The position numbers were made by a program, and so were the translations under genes. A stretch of 5,987 bases of DNA, from NCBI GenBank assembly GCA_903858055.1, contig CAIOHM010000017.1:1-5987 (forward strand). The letters are read 5' to 3'. This document shows, one piece after another, positions 1 to 5,242 of the stretch (the first letter of the stretch is position 1; each line of letters begins with the position of its first letter). This DNA comes from an uncultured delta proteobacterium. GTDB lineage: Bacteria > Myxococcota_A > Polyangia > Polyangiales > Polyangiaceae. The notes beneath the pieces are model-generated. The model did not search any database. It was not told where the DNA came from and saw only the letters and a program-made list of their open reading frames with translations.

Positions 1-2687
1 CCGCGAGCGCCGAGGCGCGCGATCGTGTCGTCGGCGAACCCCCCGTGAAGGAGCTCGAGCTCACCGGTGAGGATCGCGCCGCCGGAGACCGCGAGCCAGT
101 CGACGATGGCGCGCTCGTCTTCGGGGAGCTCCGCGAGGCGGAGGCTCAGCGCTTGTTCGAGCGTCGAAGGCAGGTCGTCGCCGTCGCGCTCGTGCCGCCG
201 CACCAAGCGCGCACCGCGGCGTTCTTGGTCGTCCGAACCCGCGTCAACGTCCACGATTTCCAGCGCGCCGCGCTCGGCGAGCGCATCGACGAGCTCGAGG
301 AGGAAGAAAGGGTTGCCGCCCGCGCGATCGAGCAAGTCTCCGCAGGTCTCTTCGACGTTCGCGTCGACGCCGAAGTGGCCCGCGACGACGCGCAGCTGGT
401 CCTCTCGCGAGAGCGCACGCAACGCGATGGCGGGGAACGCCTCGAGCATGTGGCGCACCCGGTCGTCGGGCCGGCCGACGAGGAGCACGAGGATGCGCGC
501 CTTGTCGCCGCGCCGGAGAAGATCTCCGAGGAGGTCCATGCTGCGGTCGTCGACCCAATGCGCGCCGTCGATGACGACGATGAGCGTGCGCCTGCGCGAC
601 AGCGCCGCGAGGAGCGCACGCGTGCCGAGCACGAGCTGCCGTCGGCGAGCGGTCGGGTCGTTGTCGACGAGCGCTTGCGGTGAGGGAAAAGCCAGGTCTG
701 CAAGCACCACGGGGAGGTCGTCTCCTTGCGGCCCCAAGAGCGCGCGAAGCCGCTCTGTCGCCTCGTGCTTGCTGCCCGAGGTGTCGAGCTCGACCACCTG
801 CCGAACGACCTCGCCCATGGTCCCGTAGGCGACGTGCCGCTTCCCGGGCGTGACGTCCACGTAGATGGTTCGAGCCTCGGGGTGCTGCGCGATGAACGCG
901 CGCACGAGCTCGCTCTTCCCGATGCCCATCTCGCCGACGATCGAGCGACATGTGACCGCGCCGCCGCCTTGGCCGCGCCCCGTGGCCTCGAAGAGCGCCG
1001 CCCGCAGGTCGTTCAGCTCGACGTCGCGGCCGAAGAGCGCCGCGTGCGAGAGCGCCAATTCGCGGTCGCGCTCCTCGCGCGTGAGCGCACGCACGAGGGC
1101 GTACGTGCGCATCACCTCGGGCAGCGAGGCGTCGCCGAGGCCGGTCAAGTCGATCGCCTCGGAGTCTTCCCAAATGAACTCGCGCTTCACCAAGCGGTAC
1201 ACGCCGCCTGCGACGAGCGTCTTCTCGGGTTCGGCACGCTGGGCGAAGAGCTCGAGGAACGCGCGCGAAGGCTCGCGCAGCGTCACCTTGTCGAGGCAGT
1301 CGTCGCGGTCACGGACGCCGGCGGCCTCGCCGCGCACGATGGCGATGGTGGCGGACCAGTTCGCGGTCTCGTCGCGCCGAAACTCGCGCAGGAGCTCGTG
1401 AATGTCGGCGGCGCACCGGCACGCGTGGCGCGGCGCATCGCCGTGCTCGAGCTCGAGGCCTGCGATGGCCGTCGCGCGGAGCCCCGCCCAGGTCCAGCGC
1501 ACGCGGTGCCTGAGCGCGAGGCCGTCGAGTGCTTGCTTGACCTGCTCGAGGGAGCGGTTCGCGGGCAGGGCCGACCCTTCGCCGCCCTCGCCGCGATGCA
1601 TGAGCGTGAGCGAGAGCACGGCGACGCGGCGCACCTCGCGGAGCTTCGGCTCTTCGGCGAGGGGGCCCGGCGCGGCGGCGTTGGTCTTGAAGCGATCGTC
1701 CGCGGCGCCTGGCGGCAGGGAAATGCCCTGCGTTTGCCCGAGCGGCGTGCGGCCGACGAGCTGACCGATCACGTCTTCGAGCGCGAGTGAGTCGACGAAC
1801 TGCTTCTCGCTCGCGAGGGCTTCGCGGATCGCCTGGGCCAGGGCGCGTGCGCTCTCGTAGCGGTCGTCACGTTGCGGTGCGAGCGCGCGCATGACGATCG
1901 CTTCGATGCGCGCGGGGATGCCCTCGGCGACCGACGAAGGGGGCTCCACGTGGCCCGTGCGCACCATGTCGAGGAGCGCCTCTCCGCCGAGTCCGCCGTG
2001 GATGGGCTGCATGGTGAGCGCCTCCCACAGCACGGCTCCGAGCGCGTAGACGTCGCTGCGGCGATCGACCTTCTCGCCTCGCGCTTGCTCGGGCGACATG
2101 TACGCAAACTTCCCCTTGAGGACCCCGCTCTCCTCTTGGAAGGGGCGCGCGCTCGCGATGCCGAAGTCCGCGATCTTCACGGCGCCGTCGTACGAGAGCA
2201 AGATGTTCTGGGGCGAGACGTCGCGGTGCACGATGTCGAGCGGCTGGTCGGCCTCGTCCCGCTTCTCGTGCGCGTAGTGGAGACCCTTCGCCGCTTCGGC
2301 GATCACCCACGAGGAAAGCCACGGGCCCAGGCTCAAGCCCGAGGCTCGCGCGGCGCCGAGGAGCTTGCCGAGGTCGGGGCCGTCGACGTGCTCCATGGCG
2401 AGGAGCAAGCCGCCGCCGGGCTCCTCGAAGAAGTCGTACACCTGCACGATGTTCGGGTGGTTCAGGCGCGTCGCGAGCTGCGCCTCCTCGACGAACATCG
2501 AGCGCAGCCGTCGCGACTCTCCGTGTGCGGCGAGCACGCGCTTGACGACCAAGAGCTTGCGCGTCCCCTCGGCTCCGGGCTTGCTCGCGAGGAACACCTC
2601 CGCCATGCCACCGGCGCCGAGGCGACGCACGATGTCAAAGTGCCCCAAGCGGGCCGGGATGGGTTCTTGGCTGTCGACGCGCGGCAT
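1..2687 (-). CDS. Ser/Thr protein kinase fused to degenerate cyclase-like region and AAA_16 ATPase (partial, 3' end off window)
   Basis: Probable cytoplasmic signalling kinase that phosphorylates proteins on Ser/Thr; its substrate is unknown. About 895 residues are visible with no stop or frameshift. Numbering is from the ATG at 2687. Kinase domain, about 16-291: glycine loop GAGGMAEV at 24-31, ATP-binding Lys49 (VVKRV), alpha-C Glu68, HPNIV from 77, catalytic HRD at 154-156 with Asn161, DFG at 174-176, SPE with Glu200. All key residues are present, so it should be active. Residues about 353-538 resemble a class III adenylate/guanylate cyclase without its metal-binding Asp residues. The AAA_16/STAND ATPase starts at LFGRD (551-555), has Walker A GEMGIGKS (585-592, Lys591), Walker B VVID (Asp707) and the family motif GGNPFF (to about 795). 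The order recalls PknK-type kinases and kinase/cyclase fusion proteins of myxobacteria. The C-terminus (often TPR or HTH in relatives) is not visible. Start choice: the ATG at 2687 has GAGG five bases upstream; an in-frame ATG at 2708 has no good ribosome site but cannot be excluded. No transmembrane segment is apparent in the visible part. Confidence 0.93.
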   Translation of the reverse strand, partial: MPRVDSQEPIPARLGHFDIVRRLGAGGMAEVFLASKPGAEGTRKLLVVKRVLAAHGESRRLRSMFVEEAQLATRLNHPNIVQVYDFFEEPGGGLLLAMEHVDGPDLGKLLGAARASGLSLGPWLSSWVIAEAAKGLHYAHEKRDEADQPLDIVHRDVSPQNILLSYDGAVKIADFGIASARPFQEESGVLKGKFAYMSPEQARGEKVDRRSDVYALGAVLWEALTMQPIHGGLGGEALLDMVRTGHVEPPSSVAEGIPARIEAIVMRALAPQRDDRYESARALAQAIREALASEKQFVDSLALEDVIGQLVGRTPLGQTQGISLPPGAADDRFKTNAAAPGPLAEEPKLREVRRVAVLSLTLMHRGEGGEGSALPANRSLEQVKQALDGLALRHRVRWTWAGLRATAIAGLELEHGDAPRHACRCAADIHELLREFRRDETANWSATIAIVRGEAAGVRDRDDCLDKVTLREPSRAFLELFAQRAEPEKTLVAGGVYRLVKREFIWEDSEAIDLTGLGDASLPEVMRTYALVRALTREERDRELALSHAALFGRDVELNDLRAALFEATGRGQGGGAVTCRSIVGEMGIGKSELVRAFIAQHPEARTIYVDVTPGKRHVAYGTMGEVVRQVVELDTSGSKHEATERLRALLGPQGDDLPVVLADLAFPSPQALVDNDPTARRRQLVLGTRALLAALSRRRTLIVVIDGAHWVDDRSMDLLGDLLRRGDKARILVLLVGRPDDRVRHMLEAFPAIALRALSREDQLRVVAGHFGVDANVEETCGDLLDRAGGNPFFLLELVDALAERGALEIVDVDAGSDDQERRGARLVRRHERDGDDLPSTLEQALSLRLAELPEDERAIVDWLAVSGGAILTGELELLHGGFADDTIARLGAR

Positions 2688-2692
2688 CGGAG

Positions 2693-2696
2693 CCTC
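2693..2696 (-). promoter_or_regulatory. Ribosome binding site deciding the kinase start
   Basis: On the minus strand GAGG stands five bases before the ATG at 2687. The in-frame ATG at 2708, seven codons upstream, is preceded by a stretch with no purine-rich Shine-Dalgarno match. This favours the shorter protein beginning MPRVDSQEP. If translation starts at 2708, GAGG is simply part of codons 5 and 6. Confidence 0.5.
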
Positions 2697-2735
2697 GAAG
2701 GCTACCATGCGCGTTCGAGCACGGTGCCGGGTGAT

Positions 2736-2750
2736 TCGACGCCACGTCGA
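2736..2750. repeat. Inverted repeat in the divergent intergenic region
   Basis: TCGACG, a three-base spacer CCA, then CGTCGA: perfect six-base arms. It sits about 48 bases upstream of the preferred kinase start and 55 bases upstream of the J-domain gene start, where an operator for both genes could lie. Six-base arms built from CG-rich words arise easily by chance at this base composition, so binding by a regulator is only a possibility. Confidence 0.35.
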
Positions 2751-2793
2751 CGCTTTCGGGCTCCATCGTTCTGAAAACGGCGCGATACTTCCC

Positions 2794-2800
2794 GGTGAGG
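2794..2800 (+). promoter_or_regulatory. Ribosome binding site of the PATAN/J-domain gene
   Basis: GGTGAGG ends four bases before the ATG at 2805. It is purine-rich, complementary to the 16S 3' end, and supports that start codon. Confidence 0.65.
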
Positions 2801-2804
2801 TCCC

Positions 2805-4496
2805 ATGCCGGAAGCCAACGTGAAAGCGAACCCGACCCCATCGGCCACCGGAGTTCTCGCGCGCACGCCGCTCGCGCACCTCTACGTCTACCTCTCGGAG
2901 CGCAGGCTCACAGGCACCCTCGTCCTGAGGCCCGCGGACGGCCCCGAGGCGAGCCTCTACATCCGCGAGGGCCACGCGCTCCGCATCCACACGACCGAGC
3001 CCGCGCACTACCTCGGCCGCGTGCTCACCGACCTCGGCTTCATGAACGAGCACCAGCTCCGCATGTCGCTCGAGCGCATGAAGGTGGAGCGGAAGCAGCA
3101 CGGGCAAATCCTCATCGAGGCAGGCTTCATCAAAGAAGCTCAGCTCGCCGAGGGGCTTCGGCAGCAGGCGAACCGCAAGCTCCGCGCGATCTTTCGCCTC
3201 GCCCCCGCAACGACCTACTCGTACTACGCCGACGCCGACCTCGTGGGCGCGGCGTCGACGGATTCGCCCATCGCGATCGACTTGCTGCCGGTGACCTGGC
3301 GCGCGATCAACGAGTACCCGAACTGGGACATCGTTCAGGCGACGCTTCAGCGCATCGGCTCGGGTCGCGTGCAACTTGCACGTAACGCGGACCTCTCGCG
3401 TTGCGAGCTCCTCCACGACGAAGCGGCCGCGGCGCTCGCGCTCAAGACCGCGCGCTCCGTCGACGAGCTCGCGGAGCTCGGCTTGCTCGACGGCCGCACA
3501 TGCCAGCTCCTCGTCTATTTCCTGCTCATCACGAAGCAGGTGGACGCGCTCGGCGCCGCCGTGACCGACGAGGACCCGACCTCGCAGCGCTTCGCGCGCC
3601 ACTCCTCGATCCCCTCGGGGCCCGCGAGCACGCCGCCGGATTCCGGCTCGCGTTCGGTACCGCCCGCGCCGGGTGCCTCTTCGGGCACCATGCCGATCGC
3701 CACCCCCTCGAGCTCCATGGTTGCCGGGAGCCCTTCGGAGCGCCGGGTCGAAATCGAGCGCGTGGCCGCGAGCGTCGATCGCCTGGACTACTTCGAGCTC
3801 TTGGGTGTCGAGCGCACGGCGACCGGCGCCGAGGTCTCGAAGGCGTTCATGGGCCTCGCGAAGCGCTGGCACCCGGATCGTCTCCCGGCCGAGCTCGCGG
3901 ACTTGAAGGTCACGTGCGCCACCGTGTTCGCGAAGCTCAACGAGGCGCATGCCACGCTCTCGAACGACGAGAAGCGCGCCGCGTACCTCGAGCAGGGCGG
4001 GCGAGCTTCCTCGGCATCCTCCGTCGATTCGGCGGTGGCGAGCTCCCTCACGGCGGCGGCGGCGTTCCAAAAGGCGGAGTTCTTTCTCGCGCGCGGCGAT
4101 GTCGGCGAAGCGGAGCGGCTCGCGCGTCAGGCCCTCGACCTCGACGGCCGCGCGCCGGAGATCCAAGCGCTCGTCGCGTGGATCGACGGCTCCAAGGCCG
4201 GCGTGCCGAACCGAATCATCGAAGACGCCGTCGTGCGCCTCTCGCGCGCGCTCGAAGCGTCGGACTCTATGGAAAAAGCGTTCGTGTGGCGCGGCACGCT
4301 GCTCAAGAAGCTCGGTCGCAACGGCGAGGCCGTCTCCGACTTCAAGCGCGCCGTCGATTTCAACCCGCACAACATCGACGCTGCACGCGAAGTGCGCCTC
4401 TTCAACATGCGCCAAGGCAAGGACGACCCGACGGCTGGCGGTGTACCTTCGTCGAGCGCGTCGACGAACCTGCTCCGGCGACTGCTCAAGAAGTAG
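2805..4496 (+). CDS. PATAN/DUF4388-like, J-domain and TPR protein
   Basis: A 563-residue cytoplasmic protein, probably a signalling or scaffold protein that can recruit an Hsp70 (DnaK). Residues about 16-130 look like a PATAN/DUF4388 N-terminus: PLAHLYVYLSERRLTGTL at 22-39, then two similar units, LGRVLTDLGFMNEHQL (70-85) and GQILIEAGFIKEAQL (100-114), spaced about 30 residues apart. This LG repeat pattern is shared with MshEN/type II secretion ATPase N-domains. Helical sequence continues to about 246 in the PATAN style. A Ser/Pro/Gly-rich linker (about 255-318) is probably disordered. The J domain spans about 326-395 (DYFELLGVERTATGAEV) with HPD at 356-358, the motif that stimulates Hsp70 ATPase. 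There is no Gly/Phe-rich region or zinc finger, so it is not a general DnaJ. TPR-like helices lie at about 417-450 and 489-530. The protein ends in a basic LLRRLLKK. It is divergently placed next to the kinase gene, which suggests shared control. Domain assignments are by eye; the J domain is the surest. Confidence 0.92.
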   Translation: MPEANVKANPTPSATGVLARTPLAHLYVYLSERRLTGTLVLRPADGPEASLYIREGHALRIHTTEPAHYLGRVLTDLGFMNEHQLRMSLERMKVERKQHGQILIEAGFIKEAQLAEGLRQQANRKLRAIFRLAPATTYSYYADADLVGAASTDSPIAIDLLPVTWRAINEYPNWDIVQATLQRIGSGRVQLARNADLSRCELLHDEAAAALALKTARSVDELAELGLLDGRTCQLLVYFLLITKQVDALGAAVTDEDPTSQRFARHSSIPSGPASTPPDSGSRSVPPAPGASSGTMPIATPSSSMVAGSPSERRVEIERVAASVDRLDYFELLGVERTATGAEVSKAFMGLAKRWHPDRLPAELADLKVTCATVFAKLNEAHATLSNDEKRAAYLEQGGRASSASSVDSAVASSLTAAAAFQKAEFFLARGDVGEAERLARQALDLDGRAPEIQALVAWIDGSKAGVPNRIIEDAVVRLSRALEASDSMEKAFVWRGTLLKKLGRNGEAVSDFKRAVDFNPHNIDAAREVRLFNMRQGKDDPTAGGVPSSSASTNLLRRLLKK

Positions 4497-4513
4497 AACC
4501 GGGCTCAGCCGTG

Positions 4514-4536
4514 CGAAGCGTGTGCGATCCGCTTCG
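4514..4536 (+). terminator. Possible hairpin terminator after the J-domain gene
   Basis: CGAAGCG and CGCTTCG form a perfect seven-base stem around a nine-base loop, starting 17 bases after the stop codon at 4494-4496. A G-U pair could extend it by one. There is no T-run on the plus strand directly after it (it is followed by TGCG and then As), so it is not a canonical intrinsic terminator. It could instead protect the mRNA 3' end or be chance. Confidence 0.3.
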
Positions 4537-4608
4537 TGCGAAAAAGTCCCATGGTTTTTCCAGCATAAGATGGACCGTCCGTGTCTCGCTAACGAGGCGC
4601 GCTGAGCC

Positions 4609-4613
4609 GAAGG
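4609..4613 (+). promoter_or_regulatory. Ribosome binding site deciding the GTG start of the tandem HTH gene
   Basis: GAAGG lies seven bases before the GTG at 4621. An in-frame TGA at 4603-4605 rules out any earlier start except the few codons between, none of which is ATG, GTG or TTG. The next in-frame ATG (codon 36) would cut into the first HTH domain. Confidence 0.6.
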
Positions 4614-4620
4614 TTCGCGC

Positions 4621-5202
4621 GTGCCACGGCCACGCCTTCCCCCCCTGCCGCCCGCGCGGCGTCCGTTCGAAACGGACGAGGCTCAGCGCGCGCTCGGGTT
4701 CGCCGCGCGGCAGCTCCGAAGGACCATGGGCTACGGCGTCGAGCAGGCAGCCGGTCGCATGGGCCTCGAGCCGCGGCAGCTTCGGCGCATCGAGCGAGGC
4801 GAGGCGAACCTCACGCTCGACTCGCTCCTTCGTCTGGCGGCGGGCCTCGACCGATCTCCCTCCGCGCTCCTCCGCGAACTCGAGCAGAGCCTCGGTCCCG
4901 AGGCGACCTCCGTCGGCGAGGACGCAGCGCCAGCGTCGGCTTCCCCGGCGCGTGACGAGGACGCGCCGCCTTCCTTTCGCTCGTGGCTCGCGCGCGAGGT
5001 GGTCGCCCGGCGCCTCGCGCTCCACCTGACGCAGCGCGAGCTGGCGTCGCGCGCGTCGCTCTCGATGTCGGCGGTCCAGAGCGTCGAGCGCGGGCGTCAC
5101 GCGCCGACCACGCATACGCTCGAAGCCCTCGCGTCCGCGCTCGGCTGCTCGCTCGCGGATCTGATGCAGCCGGGCGAGCGCGGCGACGGGACCTCACGTT
5201 AG
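4621..5202 (+). CDS. Tandem XRE-family (Cro/C1-type) HTH transcriptional regulator
   Basis: A 193-residue DNA-binding protein with two Cro/C1-type helix-turn-helix domains and little else. HTH 1 spans about 24-84: the recognition segment is MGLEPRQLRRIERGEANL (47-64), and DSLLRLAAGLDRSPSALL follows. HTH 2 spans about 123-182: LTQRELASRASLSMSAVQSV (136-155), then ERGRHAPTTHTLEALASALG. It carries the usual TQ...LA...S...ERG...P...L signature; HTH 1 has GVEQAA in place of TQxxLA but keeps IERG. The domains are joined by a Glu/Ala/Ser/Pro-rich linker (about 88-118). No sensor, protease or membrane segment is present, so it probably acts through DNA binding alone, perhaps as a one-chain version of a two-headed repressor. 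It starts with GTG 124 bases after the J-domain gene and converges on the RNase R gene. A 19-bp inverted repeat lies in codons 14-20, a possible self-regulatory site. The target genes and ligand are unknown. Confidence 0.9.
   Translation: MPRPRLPPLPPARRPFETDEAQRALGFAARQLRRTMGYGVEQAAGRMGLEPRQLRRIERGEANLTLDSLLRLAAGLDRSPSALLRELEQSLGPEATSVGEDAAPASASPARDEDAPPSFRSWLAREVVARRLALHLTQRELASRASLSMSAVQSVERGRHAPTTHTLEALASALGCSLADLMQPGERGDGTSR
4660..4678. repeat. 19-bp inverted repeat inside the start of the tandem HTH gene
   Basis: CGTCCGTT, spacer CGA, AACGGACG: perfect eight-base arms with a three-base spacer, 39 bases after the GTG start codon begins. The half-site CGTCCGT also occurs at 4576-4582, just after the -10-like sequence upstream of the gene, and its complement ACGGACG occurs once far away inside the kinase gene near 1312. 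The position suits an operator for autoregulation or an RNA hairpin near the 5' end of the message. Chance cannot be excluded: about one such perfect repeat could be expected in a window of this size. Confidence 0.45.
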
Positions 5203-5220
5203 CGGAGCCGCCGACGACCG

Positions 5221-5242
5221 TGAGGGCGAGCACGTGCCCTCA
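5221..5242. terminator. Convergent-end hairpin, possible bidirectional terminator
   Basis: TGAGGGC and GCCCTCA make a perfect seven-base stem around an eight-base loop in the 37-bp gap between the convergent HTH and RNase R genes. The right arm contains the RNase R stop codon (TGA on the minus strand at 5240-5242). Neither strand has a T-run after the stem, so it lacks the U-tract of a classic intrinsic terminator. T-poor hairpins at convergent gene ends are common in high-GC genomes and may act with Rho or protect 3' ends. Confidence 0.45.

Larger units (their letters stand above)
2709..2804. promoter_or_regulatory. Divergent intergenic control region between kinase and J-domain gene
   Basis: These 96 bases (117 if the kinase starts at 2687) lie between two genes read in opposite directions, so promoters for both must lie here or inside the neighbouring coding sequence. 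A weak -10-like hexamer GATACT (2784-2789) faces the plus-strand gene and matches TATAAT at four of six positions, but no convincing -35 element is found at the right distance. The stretch around 2766-2790 is poorer in GC than its surroundings. A short inverted repeat at 2736-2750 is listed separately. Promoter function is inferred from layout. Confidence 0.45.
4497..4620. other. Intergenic spacer with hairpin and A/T-rich patch
   Basis: These 124 bases separate the J-domain gene from the tandem HTH gene on the same strand. The first part holds a hairpin (4514-4536), followed by a markedly less GC-rich stretch, about 4541-4571. Within it, GAAAAA (4540-4545) and TTTTTC (4555-4560) are complementary across nine bases, and CATAAGAT (4564-4571) resembles a -10 element. 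No -35 element could be placed with confidence. The most likely content is the end of the upstream transcript plus a promoter for the HTH gene. An ATG at 4570 opens only an 11-codon frame without a ribosome site. Confidence 0.4.

Noticed and set aside
244..1173. Minus-strand frame of 309 codons with an Arg/Ala-rich translation
   Set aside because: It is out of frame with the kinase/ATPase reading frame, which carries Walker A, Walker B and GGNPFF across the same stretch. Its composition is typical of a GC-rich shadow frame.
726..1790. Long plus-strand open frame (354 codons) opposite the kinase gene
   Set aside because: It is antisense to the cyclase-like and ATPase regions of the kinase. 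Its translation is rich in Arg, Ala, Glu and Leu with no recognisable domain. Long antisense frames are expected in GC-rich DNA.
1872..2774. Plus-strand open frame (300 codons) opposite the kinase domain
   Set aside because: The opposite strand encodes a complete set of kinase motifs in a continuous frame, so this frame is a shadow.
4570..4605. 11-codon frame starting at ATG 4570 before the HTH gene, as a possible leader peptide
   Set aside because: It has no ribosome binding site and no amino-acid pattern suggesting attenuation. The ATG overlaps a -10-like sequence.
3401..5029. Plus-strand frame of 542 codons spanning the end of the J-domain gene, the spacer and most of the HTH gene
   Set aside because: The translation is dominated by Arg, Ala and Gly with no domain, and it overlaps two genes with clear domains in other frames.
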